IMG/VR virus record: IMGVR_UViG_3300050821_001042
Location: 1 to 29,543 of that record
From: a virus
Direction: 5' to 3' (one strand)
DNA: 29,543 bases
Shown piece after piece: positions 1 to 4,573 of this stretch (its first letter is position 1; each line of letters opens with the position of its first letter). The notes under the pieces were generated by a model that was given only the letters and a program-made list of their open reading frames with translations, did not search any database and was not told the DNA's origin. A program made the position numbers and the translations under genes.

Positions 1-387
1 AAGCCGATCCTTAGCCGTCCCTTTGAGGACAGAGGCCGCAGCACGAAAAGCAGTAGGGACTGAAGTCTGAATCGCCAGAGTGGCGCATTTCTGCGCGAAC
101 TTCTTTTCATCCAGATGACCGGCGCTCCCTAGCTGAGCGATGGCCAGTCGGCGCAAACCCTGCGTACGGGCGTGATCTGAGGACCACATTGCATCGTTCA
201 ACCGAATCTTTAGTCGCCGAAGCGAAGGAGCTACGCAGGCCGGCTGATCCCCGTGAGGCGCGCCGAGAGCGTAATTCACAGCAGCCTCTACGCACATCTT
301 CCCAGGCTCGGGCTGGCCTAAGCCTTTCACTAGGCCGGCATCCACGATGGAAAGAACCTTGCGGGCTAATTCAACGTCAATATTCAT
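1..387 (-). CDS. Conserved phage hypothetical protein, C-terminus cut by window edge
   Basis: I read this directly from the minus strand: ATG at 387-385, then 129 open codons to the left edge, so the 3' end is missing. An AGAGGG ribosome site lies about 8 nt upstream. The protein has a Cys/His patch (MCVEAAVNYALG, PHGD, residues 31-46; CVAP 51-54), a basic segment LRRLKIRLND (57-66), then WSSDHARTQGLRRLAIAQLG (68-87). From memory, proteins with this WSS...ARxxGLRRLA pattern recur in phages and plasmids, but I know no function for them. It overlaps the end of the upstream gene by 11 nt, so it is the fourth gene of a coupled minus-strand series. It is predicted to be soluble, with no membrane segment seen. 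Function unknown. Confidence 0.75.
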   Translation of the reverse strand, partial: MNIDVELARKVLSIVDAGLVKGLGQPEPGKMCVEAAVNYALGAPHGDQPACVAPSLRRLKIRLNDAMWSSDHARTQGLRRLAIAQLGSAGHLDEKKFAQKCATLAIQTSVPTAFRAAASVLKGTAKDRL

Positions 388-550
388 AGTCAAATCCCTC
401 TAAAGGCTTCGCGGGGAACGTGAGTCCGTGCTCCAGGCCTTTCTCGTATGCGAGGTTCAGGGCTCTCAGGATTTCTGCCGCTGTAGGAATTGGTTTATCG
501 GTGAGGGTGACGGCTATCTCGGCTATTGCCTTTGCGCTCTCAGTGCTCAT
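377..550 (-). CDS. Small hypothetical protein, 57 aa
   Basis: The ATG at 550-548 overlaps the stop of the 69-aa gene as ATGA, and the TGA at 379-377 lies inside the next gene. The protein begins MSTESAKAIAEIAVTLTDKP and continues as an amphipathic helical stretch with PTAAEILRALNLAYEKGLEHG (residues 22-42), then a short acidic tail ending DYEY. AGGAG lies 10 nt before the start. Overlaps on both sides and helix-like periodic hydrophobicity support a real gene, though it is short. It has no recognisable domain. It probably belongs to the same accessory operon as its neighbours and is made by coupled translation. Confidence 0.6.
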   Translation of the reverse strand: MSTESAKAIAEIAVTLTDKPIPTAAEILRALNLAYEKGLEHGLTFPAKPLEGFDYEY

Positions 551-756
551 ATGGGTCCACTCCTGGGTACACAGACGTTATAGGCGTACTCGCTCTGCCA
601 GCTTAAGAATCTCGGTGTACGCGGCCACTCTCTAGCCTCAATCTCGGTCCTACGGTAGCTCCGTCGGGACGGGGCATGATAACGAGGTTCTTTCGCAGCC
701 ACTTTCTGTGACGGCGGGTAAGCCATCGGGAGAACCATTTGTGGATGCTCATTCAC
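547..756 (-). CDS. Small basic hypothetical protein, 69 aa
   Basis: The ATG at 756-754 overlaps the stop of the 196-aa gene in an ATGA junction, and its own stop overlaps the ATG of the next gene in the same way, so translation is probably coupled through the series. The protein begins MNEHPQMVLPMAYPP and is rich in Arg, Pro, Ser and Tyr, with an Arg-dense centre (SRRSYRRTE, residues 30-38). No catalytic motif or membrane segment is visible. The composition is compatible with a nucleic-acid-binding or disordered protein, which is inference only. The main evidence that it is real is its exact fit between two coupled neighbours. Confidence 0.55.
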   Translation of the reverse strand: MNEHPQMVLPMAYPPSQKVAAKEPRYHAPSRRSYRRTEIEAREWPRTPRFLSWQSEYAYNVCVPRSGPI

Positions 757-1343
757 GCTACCGCCTCAAGCTGCGAGACTTCCTGCCACTTCGTCACTAC
801 GAACTTCCCGTAGGGGCCTTTGGTTGCCGGTCGGAAGTCTCCAAGACCGATGCGCTTGCCAGCATCATCTACCACCATGCGGAATACCTTGGCTCCCACA
901 ATGGAAGTATCAAGGTCTACGATGAATTCAAGCGCCCAGTCATCGAACATCGGACGGTGAGCCAGAATCCGTCCTCCAGTGGAAGGGATTCGCACTGCGC
1001 GGGTATCTACTTTCCAAGGCTGATCGTGAAGCAGCGGGATCTCGGCGCCAGCGATATCAACGCAGGCATACATGTGGCTCGACTTGCTGGTGGTCAGCTG
1101 AGTCTTTCCTGCCTTGTGAAACCGGCCACCCTCCATGATGCATCGCATGAGGTTGGGCTGAGGGATCATCGGCTTTCCATCGAGTCCCTTGTAGAGCTTG
1201 GATTCAGCGATCTCCAAGGGAGTCCCGCGATCCTGAGCGGCACCGGAGCCTCGGACGCCAGCAGAACTAGCTTCTGCAGCTGCATCCGTGAACCGATTGC
1301 AGATCAGGGGAGTCACGCCTTCAATTCTGATTGAGAGTTTCAT
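753..1343 (-). CDS. Phage accessory protein of unknown function, 196 aa
   Basis: The start ATG (1343-1341) has GAGG 5 nt upstream. The protein opens with a beta-like strand, MKLSIRIEGVTPLICNRF. It has a conserved-looking core with KPMIPQPNLMRCIMEGG (residues 57-73), W87 and DTRAVRIPSTGGRILAHRP (90-108). Near the C-terminus is a glycine-rich loop, GLGDFRPATKGPYGKF (167-182). From memory, proteins with this opening (I..TPL..) and GxGDxRP...YGxF ending occur in many phage accessory regions without an assigned function. The strand-plus-glycine-loop layout loosely recalls RAMP/Cas7-type RNA-binding folds, but that is speculation. It heads the coupled trio 753-387 and lies directly downstream of the 5-bp phased array, which would form its upstream untranslated region. 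Confidence 0.8.
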   Translation of the reverse strand: MKLSIRIEGVTPLICNRFTDAAAEASSAGVRGSGAAQDRGTPLEIAESKLYKGLDGKPMIPQPNLMRCIMEGGRFHKAGKTQLTTSKSSHMYACVDIAGAEIPLLHDQPWKVDTRAVRIPSTGGRILAHRPMFDDWALEFIVDLDTSIVGAKVFRMVVDDAGKRIGLGDFRPATKGPYGKFVVTKWQEVSQLEAVA

Positions 1344-1360
1344 AGTTCCTCGTTAATAAA

Positions 1361-1595
1361 CCTTGCCATGCCAGACCCGGCCTAGACAGGCATCGCGTTG
1401 CGCCACCACGCCCGGCAGTACGTTGCCAAACCTCGCTGTGCCGTTCCGCGCAGTTCCATGCCTGAGATTGCATTACCCCACCTTGCCCTGCCTGGGACGG
1501 CCTTGCTCCGGACGGCCCGGGTAAGCCCTGCCGCACCATGCATAGCAGCGCTCGGCTACGCCAGACATGGCACTACCTTGCACTACCGCGCCTCG
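1361..1595. repeat. Degenerate 5-bp phased array, about 47 units
   Basis: Cut into pentamers from 1361, the plus strand reads CCTTG CCATG CCAGA CCCGG and so on, staying in register for 47 units without an indel. By hand count, the first base is C in 42 of 47 units, the second is C in 27, and the last is G in 34 or A in 11. The two middle bases vary freely. On the minus strand the unit is roughly CNNGG. The array fills the gap between the minus-strand genes 1573-1743 and 753-1343, overlapping the last few codons of the former. Long open frames across it on both strands are a by-product of its composition. Confidence 0.85.
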
Positions 1596-1743
1596 AACCA
1601 TTTACCCGCCTCGCCCCAGCCCTAAACCCGGCTAGATATGCAGTTCGTAGCTGCTTCTGCGCCGCAGGCTGCATCGTGACCAGGAAACAGCCGTAGTTAC
1701 GGATGAGCCAGCTGTGAGCGGATTGGGTGGGGGTGAGTTTCAC
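1573..1743 (-). CDS. Small hypothetical protein, 56 aa
   Basis: Translation most likely starts at GTG 1743-1741, which overlaps the TGA of the upstream gene in a GTGA junction; a longer in-frame extension to 1836 would bury it in the neighbour. The protein begins MKLTPTQSAHSWLIRNYG and has a helix with QKQLRTAYLAGFRAGARR (residues 29-46), a pattern typical of small phage proteins. It ends in a basic tail, NGSRRGSAR. The last seven or so codons run into the 5-bp array, so the tail sequence may be imposed by the repeat. Function unknown. It is coupled to the HTPGPW-type gene before it. Confidence 0.55.
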   Translation of the reverse strand: MKLTPTQSAHSWLIRNYGCFLVTMQPAAQKQLRTAYLAGFRAGARRVNGSRRGSAR

Positions 1744-1988
1744 TTGCCTTCTGCCTTGTCCACGACCGCCATGGCTCGCTGAATCTGTGCGGGCGTGGGG
1801 TGATAGGCCGAGCCTACCTTGAGATACCATTCGCAAACTTCTTTAAGCGTTGCCAGAAGCTCAGGAGCTGCGGCGATGAGGCGAGCGTTGGCTAAGTTAA
1901 TTACTGGCACCAACTCTCCATCTTTGGTGATGATGGCATAATTCCCTCCTGAAAGTGTCCACGGTCCCGGTGTGTGCTGCGTATTCAT
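1740..1988 (-). CDS. HTPGPW-type small phage protein, 82 aa
   Basis: The start ATG at 1988-1986 is chosen over one 12 nt upstream because a strong GGAGG lies 5 nt before it. The protein begins MNTQHTPGPW and contains NARLIAAAPELLATLKEV (residues 35-52). These two signatures recur together in small proteins of many phages and prophages, but their function is not known. The middle holds two beta-like strands (YAIITKDGELVPVIN); the C-terminal third is helical. It is the first gene of the minus-strand operon, with a promoter-like sequence just upstream in the divergent region, and is coupled by GTGA to the next gene. Confidence 0.88.
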   Translation of the reverse strand: MNTQHTPGPWTLSGGNYAIITKDGELVPVINLANARLIAAAPELLATLKEVCEWYLKVGSAYHPTPAQIQRAMAVVDKAEGK

Positions 1989-2007
1989 GATTGCCTCCAT
2001 GTGAAGA

Positions 2008-2036
2008 AGCCTAACATGCCTTGACTAGCATGTCAA
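2008..2036 (-). promoter_or_regulatory. Candidate sigma70 promoter for the minus-strand operon
   Basis: On the minus strand, TTGACA (2036-2031) is followed after 17 nt by TAGGCT (2013-2008). The -35 matches the consensus perfectly, the spacing is ideal and the -10 matches three of six bases. Transcription would begin near 2001 and leave a leader of about a dozen nucleotides carrying the GGAGG of the HTPGPW gene. Assigned by eye. Confidence 0.45.
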
Positions 2037-2049
2037 CTAGTGATAAGGT
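2021..2049 (+). promoter_or_regulatory. Divergent operator/promoter: inverted repeat with rightward -35/-10
   Basis: TTGACTAGCATGTCAA (2021-2036) contains TTGAC and GTCAA as inverted arms around 6 bp. The left arm reads as a rightward -35 (TTGACT), with TAAGGT 17 nt later (2044-2049); the right arm is the leftward -35. The two divergent promoters would therefore share one palindrome, a natural site for a single regulator. The rightward start would fall near 2056, at the ATG itself, so the -10 may instead be the AAGG ribosome site. Weak to moderate support. Confidence 0.35.
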
Positions 2050-2055
2050 CAAATC

Positions 2056-2214
2056 ATGGAAAAGAATGTTTCCCCTGTGCATGGGCTCCGGAGCACCTAT
2101 ATCAATCACAGATGCCGGTGCGAGCTATGCAAAGGCGGAAATGCGGAGTACCAGCGGATCTACATGCGGAAGCACTCTAAGCTTCAGCGTAAGCGCAGGA
2201 ACGGTGGCAAGTGA
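2056..2214 (+). CDS. Small Cys/His-rich basic phage protein, 52 aa
   Basis: ATG at 2056 has AAGG 7 nt upstream and the frame ends with TGA at 2212-2214. The protein has HGLRSTYINHRCRCELCKGG (residues 9-28) followed by NAEYQRIYMRKHSKLQRKRR (29-48). The pattern HGxxxxYxxxxCRCxxCxxxxxxY is one I recognise from small phage proteins, usually unannotated. The His and three Cys could bind zinc, and the basic tail could contact nucleic acid; both are inference. A longer frame covering 2021-2416 overlaps this one, but its first half lacks any such pattern, so I take two separate small genes here. It is first in the rightward series. Confidence 0.7.
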   Translation: MEKNVSPVHGLRSTYINHRCRCELCKGGNAEYQRIYMRKHSKLQRKRRNGGK

Positions 2215-2233
2215 CCTTGTTTGGGGGAAGGCA

Positions 2234-2416
2234 GTGATTACCTTTGAGATATGGGTTCTTATCGACGAGCACGAGGATTTTTGGTGCTTCGTCGGTACCA
2301 GGCATCCCGTTTTCTGGTGGTCAAGGCGTGAGGCCCGAGAGATGAGCCATAGGCTTACCACCAAGGGCGGCGGAAGGTACCGAGTGCGCAAGATGGCCGT
2401 CTTCCCTGACGATTGA
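2234..2416 (+). CDS. Small hypothetical protein, 60 aa
   Basis: I place the start at GTG 2234, preceded by GGGGGAAG ending 3 nt before. The longer in-frame extension back to 2021 would lie across the better-supported 52-aa gene. The protein begins MITFEIWVLIDEHEDFWCFVG, two beta-like strands rich in aromatic residues, then WWSRREAREMSHRLTTKGGG and RYRVRKMAVFPDD. The second half is basic. No domain is recognised. It looks like a compact alpha/beta protein and lies 19 nt after the previous gene, probably in the same transcript. Function unknown. Confidence 0.55.
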   Translation: MITFEIWVLIDEHEDFWCFVGTRHPVFWWSRREAREMSHRLTTKGGGRYRVRKMAVFPDD

Positions 2417-2423
2417 GGAAAGA

Positions 2424-2482
2424 GGGAGCTATCTCGCCAGTAACAGGCCTAGGTTTACACGAGATAGCCCCCTCAGGAGGGG
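2424..2482 (+). other. Intergenic inverted repeats with competing stems
   Basis: The gap 2417-2611 has no gene I can support. GCTATCTCG (2428-2436) is an exact inverted match of CGAGATAGC (2460-2468). With one mismatch the pairing extends by GGG (2424-2426) and CCC (2470-2472). Those same C residues also pair as CCCCT (2469-2473) with AGGGG (2478-2482), so the two hairpins exclude each other. GGCCTAGGTT occurs at 2446-2455 and again at 2568-2577, and GGCCTAG at 2481-2487. There is no T-run, so this is not a classical terminator. Confidence 0.5.
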
Positions 2483-2611
2483 CCTAGAGTCAACTCAAAG
2501 GAGCTTCTAGGACTTAGAGGGAGATTGTAGAAGATAGGCGAAGATCGGTGCAAGTTTAGGGTAATTCGGCCTAGGTTCTAGTGGTTTCAGGGTGCGAGTA
2601 GAGGTGCAGAA

Positions 2612-3226
2612 GTGAGGGTGATAATTGCGTGTGAGTTTTCTGGTGTAGTGCGTGATGCATTTACTCGTCGCGGTCACTTTGCCATCAGTTGCGATCTGTT
2701 ACCTTCAGAGAAGCCCGGTCCGCATTTCATCGGATCTATCTGGGAGTTTCTGAGGCAGGATTGGGGACAACCATTCGATCTGATGATTGCCTTTCCGCCT
2801 TGCACGCATGTCGCTGTAAGCGGCGCTCGATGGTTCAAGAACAAAATTGGTCTACAAAGAGAAGCCTTGGATTTCATGCGGGATATCCTGGAGAGACCCA
2901 TCCCACGCATTGCAATGGAGAACCCCATAGGGGTTTTTTCGACGTACTGGCGTAAACCCGATCAGATTATTCAACCGTGGATGTTTGGACATGGCGAAAC
3001 CAAAGCGACTTGTCTCTGGCTCAAAAACCTCCCGAAACTCATTCCTCCGAATGTGGTTAAAGGGAGGAAACCCAGAGTTCACTATGCGAGTCCCGGACCA
3101 AATCGCTGGAAAGAACGCTCCAGGACGCTCCAAGGGATAGCGGATGCGATGGCCGATCAATGGGGATCATTAGTTGTGGAGAAAGCTGCACAGCCCCGAA
3201 CATCCTGGGAGGAGTCGGGGCCTTGA
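2612..3226 (+). CDS. C5-cytosine DNA methyltransferase-like protein
   Basis: This is a class I SAM-dependent methyltransferase-like protein of 204 aa. It opens with a Rossmann strand and glycine turn (VIIACEFSGVVRDAF, residues 3-17) and an acidic second strand end (SCDLLPSE, 26-33). The catalytic-type FPPCTHVAVSG motif is at 61-71, with the Pro-Cys expected of C5-cytosine enzymes, and a motif VI-like MENP is at 102-105. Later it has QPWMFGHGETKATCLWLKNL (121-140). It is shorter than typical Dcm-type enzymes and I see no clear target-recognition domain, as is common for compact phage versions. The likely role is modifying phage DNA against host restriction, which is inference. It starts with GTG, with GAGG 8 nt upstream. 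Confidence 0.8.
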   Translation: MRVIIACEFSGVVRDAFTRRGHFAISCDLLPSEKPGPHFIGSIWEFLRQDWGQPFDLMIAFPPCTHVAVSGARWFKNKIGLQREALDFMRDILERPIPRIAMENPIGVFSTYWRKPDQIIQPWMFGHGETKATCLWLKNLPKLIPPNVVKGRKPRVHYASPGPNRWKERSRTLQGIADAMADQWGSLVVEKAAQPRTSWEESGP

Positions 3227-3250
3227 ATCTGGAAACGAATAGCGTATGAT
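3223..3250 (+). promoter_or_regulatory. Candidate sigma70 promoter at the end of the methyltransferase gene
   Basis: TTGAAT (3223-3228), 16 nt, then TATGAT (3245-3250): four of six and five of six matches to consensus. The -35 overlaps the methyltransferase stop codon. Transcription would start near 3257, exactly where the first stem of the structured non-coding stretch begins. Confidence 0.45.
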
Positions 3251-3256
3251 TACTGC

Positions 3257-3540
3257 CGACGGCTTATCCGCACTGATCCTGCGGAGACAGCCCCTCCCCT
3301 AGTCCGGGTTGCCGTCATCTCTCTTCTAGGGGCGGACTGGGGGCAATCAAATGCCTCTTAAACCGCGAGATAACGGGTCATGAACTGTTATCCAAGGGAT
3401 TCATTTAACGCTGGCTCTACCGGTACAGGAGACCTATGCCTTGAAGACTGGCACTCTAACTAAGACTCAGAATCCTCTGTTTGTGGTTATCTGCCGTGTG
3501 TTACTCCTAGGCTTCGTTATTCCGAGTCAGGAGTGCCGCC
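3257..3540 (+). ncRNA. Putative structured non-coding RNA
   Basis: The 356 nt between 3227 and 3582 hold no reading frame I can support but carry a dense series of inverted repeats. Stem A: GACGGC (3258-3263) with GCCGTC (3311-3316). Stem B: TCCGCA (3267-3272) with TGCGGA (3280-3285). Stem C: CCCCTAGTCCG (3296-3306) with CGGACTGGGGG (3333-3343), 11 pairs including one G-U. The same left arm can instead pair as CCCCTAG with CTAGGGG (3326-3332). Stem D: GATAAC (3369-3374) with GTTATC (3387-3392). Stem E: GGCACTC (3450-3456) with GAGTGCC (3531-3537), enclosing GACTC/GAGTC and GAAT/ATTC. Stems A and C interleave, so they are either a pseudoknot or alternatives. No tRNA signature is present. The RNA assignment is inference. 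Confidence 0.4.
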
Positions 3541-3582
3541 CCAAGAAAGAAGAGTTTGGCGTGAGGAAGTGGTAAATCCAAG

Positions 3583-3705
3583 ATGAAGAACCACTGCACA
3601 GAACTGACCAAGAAGCATAGGTATTGCAGGAATAGGAAGGTTCCTGGCTACCAAAGATGCTACCTCCATCTAAGAGCGTATTGGAGTAGGCACGGATACT
3701 TCTGA
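3583..3705 (+). CDS. Small Cys/Arg-rich protein, 40 aa
   Basis: ATG at 3583 and TGA at 3703-3705; the stop shares its last base with the next ATG (TGATG), which suggests coupled translation. The protein begins MKNHCTELTKKHRYCRNRK and continues VPGYQRCYLHLRAYWSRHGYF. Cys5, Cys15 and Cys27, several His and many Arg/Lys/Tyr could form a metal-stabilised nucleic-acid-binding mini-protein, but the family is unknown to me. The ribosome site is weak. It is the first coding gene after the structured non-coding stretch, so that stretch could be its leader. Confidence 0.5.
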   Translation: MKNHCTELTKKHRYCRNRKVPGYQRCYLHLRAYWSRHGYF

Positions 3706-3908
3706 TGACCTTCAACCGTTACTGTGAAATCTGTAAGCAGATCCGATACGAAGTATGTCGGGATGTTAGATCGGGGAAGTTTGTCTGCTTGTACTGCTAT
3801 CTCCGGTATCAGGAACCACACGCAAAACCAGCTGAATCCTGCCACGGAGAGGATAGGACTGATACGCCTCCGTCTGGTGTGAGAGAGCCTGATGAGAAGA
3901 GCATCTAA
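3705..3908 (+). CDS. Zinc-ribbon-like small protein, 67 aa
   Basis: It starts at the TGATG junction with the 40-aa gene. The protein begins MTFNRYCEICKQIRYEVC and has two Cys pairs, C7-x2-C10 (CEIC) and C28-x2-C31 (CLYC), spaced as in a treble-clef or ribbon zinc site. The C-terminal half is Pro, Glu and Asp-rich and probably disordered. It lies directly before, and overlaps by 17 nt, the PD-(D/E)XK nuclease gene. A role in DNA or RNA contacts is plausible but not shown. Confidence 0.65.
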   Translation: MTFNRYCEICKQIRYEVCRDVRSGKFVCLYCYLRYQEPHAKPAESCHGEDRTDTPPSGVREPDEKSI

Positions 3909-4143
3909 GGTAGACAATACTCAGAAATCCATAGTGGAAGGATTAAGGAAATGTGGATACCGAGTTGAGATCATCAAGCAACCCGTAGACCTTTGTGTAA
4001 TGGTCGGTAAGAACTACTGGAGGTTACTTGAGGTCAAGAACAGGAAAAGAAATGACCAGCCGAAGCAACGGTTGTTCCTCTCAGAGACCGGAACTCCTGT
4101 GGTTTCTTCCGTGGAAGAAGCCCTCGAAGCGCTTATACGCTGA
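3892..4143 (+). CDS. Small PD-(D/E)XK (VRR-NUC-like) nuclease
   Basis: This 83-aa protein matches the compact VRR-NUC-like nucleases common in phages. A helix with TQKSIVEGLRKCGYRVEII (residues 10-28) leads to PVDLCVMVGKNYWRLLEVKN (31-50), where D33, E47 and K49 form the catalytic D...ExK signature. Then QPKQRLFLSETGTPVV (56-71) and a final helix, SVEEALEALIR, follow. Family members are usually about 90-110 aa; this one is slightly short but complete in motifs. Such enzymes are thought to cut branched or single-stranded DNA structures during replication or recombination. The start overlaps the upstream gene by 17 nt. Confidence 0.82.
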   Translation: MRRASKVDNTQKSIVEGLRKCGYRVEIIKQPVDLCVMVGKNYWRLLEVKNRKRNDQPKQRLFLSETGTPVVSSVEEALEALIR

Positions 4144-4156
4144 GATCCCGATCACA

Positions 4157-4231
4157 ATGGAGTGGGGAGAATGGACGATGGAGCAGTACAAGAACCTAAG
4201 ACACCACATCTACTGGAGAGACCGAAGATAA
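4157..4231 (+). CDS. Possible 24-aa coupled peptide
   Basis: ATG at 4157 opens a 24-codon frame, MEWGEWTMEQYKN and then LRHHIYWRDRR, whose TAA shares its last base with the ATG of the next gene (TAATG at 4229-4233). The aromatic-rich, charged sequence looks protein-like and the junction copies others in this window. There is no clear ribosome site and it is very short. The alternative is that the following gene starts earlier, at 4162 or 4171, across this stretch. Confidence 0.3.
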   Translation: MEWGEWTMEQYKNLRHHIYWRDRR

Positions 4232-4446
4232 TGCTAGATGACGAGTGGTACTTGAACTCTAAGCTCCGTCTCTTAGGACTCGGGGTAAACCTCTTTTCCG
4301 GTGTCACCGATTTCGAGCAAAGGAAAGAAAAAGCAAGAACAGCTATCAAGGATTCCGGTATTTCCGAGAAAGAGTGCTGGAAGCTCAAAGGGAAACCTCA
4401 GACGTTCAAAGAGGCTTTCAGAGCCGCATACAACGAGGAGCTGTAA
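4231..4446 (+). CDS. Small hypothetical protein, 71 aa
   Basis: I choose ATG 4231 because it sits in a TAATG junction with GGAGAG 10 nt upstream. Earlier in-frame starts (GTG 4162, ATG 4171) would add up to 23 residues with poor protein character. The protein begins MLDDEWYLNSKLRLLGLG, then NLFSGVTDFEQRKEKART, and is helical and charged, ending KEAFRAAYNEEL. No family is recognised. Its TAA overlaps the ATG of the following hydrophobic peptide. Function unknown. Confidence 0.6.
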   Translation: MLDDEWYLNSKLRLLGLGVNLFSGVTDFEQRKEKARTAIKDSGISEKECWKLKGKPQTFKEAFRAAYNEEL

Positions 4447-4559
4447 TGTTCTTTTTCTACTTCTGGATATTCCTGTTTCATTTCCATCATCAACCCACGT
4501 TTAATACAGGTACTCAGCACTCCCCGCTTAATCATATCGTGGTAAAGTATGACTCCTAG
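4446..4559 (+). CDS. Hydrophobic 37-aa peptide; possible leader peptide
   Basis: It starts in a TAATG junction (4444-4448) with the previous gene. Residues 2-13 are almost all aromatic or aliphatic (FFFYFWIFLFHF), which could span or enter the inner membrane. The rest is polar: HHQPTFNTGTQHS, then PLNHIVVKYDS. The stop codon (4557-4559) lies exactly at the turn of the hairpin that buries the ribosome site of the next gene. Ribosomes finishing this peptide would open that hairpin. It may therefore act as a leader peptide as much as a functional product. Both roles are inference. Confidence 0.5.
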   Translation: MFFFYFWIFLFHFHHQPTFNTGTQHSPLNHIVVKYDS

Positions 4560-4573
4560 TTGAGGAGTCGTAT
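4547..4573 (+). promoter_or_regulatory. Hairpin that buries the ribosome site of the tail-fibre gene
   Basis: GACTCCT (4551-4557), loop AGTTG, AGGAGTC (4563-4569): seven perfect pairs. The flanks GTAT/GTAT add four more, two of them G-U, reaching to the base before the ATG at 4574. AGGAG, the ribosome site 6 nt from the start, is wholly inside the 3' arm. Confidence 0.65.

Noticed and set aside
708-1334. Plus-strand 208-codon frame opposite the 196-aa gene.
   Set aside because: It lies wholly antisense to a better-supported gene with a ribosome site and coupled neighbours, and its translation shows no recognisable pattern.
1361-1595. Reading the array as a CRISPR or iteron array.
   Set aside because: The units are 5 bp and degenerate, with no conserved 20-40 bp repeat and no spacers, and no replication initiator or Cas operon lies nearby.
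1321-1625. Open frames of about 70-75 codons on both strands across the 5-bp array.
   Set aside because: They follow from the array composition, which rarely makes stops. Neither has a ribosome site or protein-like pattern, and both overlap real genes at their ends.
2021-2416. A single 131-codon plus-strand gene.
   Set aside because: Its first 70 codons overlap a better 52-aa frame with a Cys/His motif. Only the part from GTG 2234 looks protein-like, so I split it.
3227-3582. A tRNA or tRNA-like gene in the non-coding stretch.
   Set aside because: I found no T-loop consensus (GTTCRA-type), no cloverleaf arm spacing and no CCA-compatible acceptor stem.
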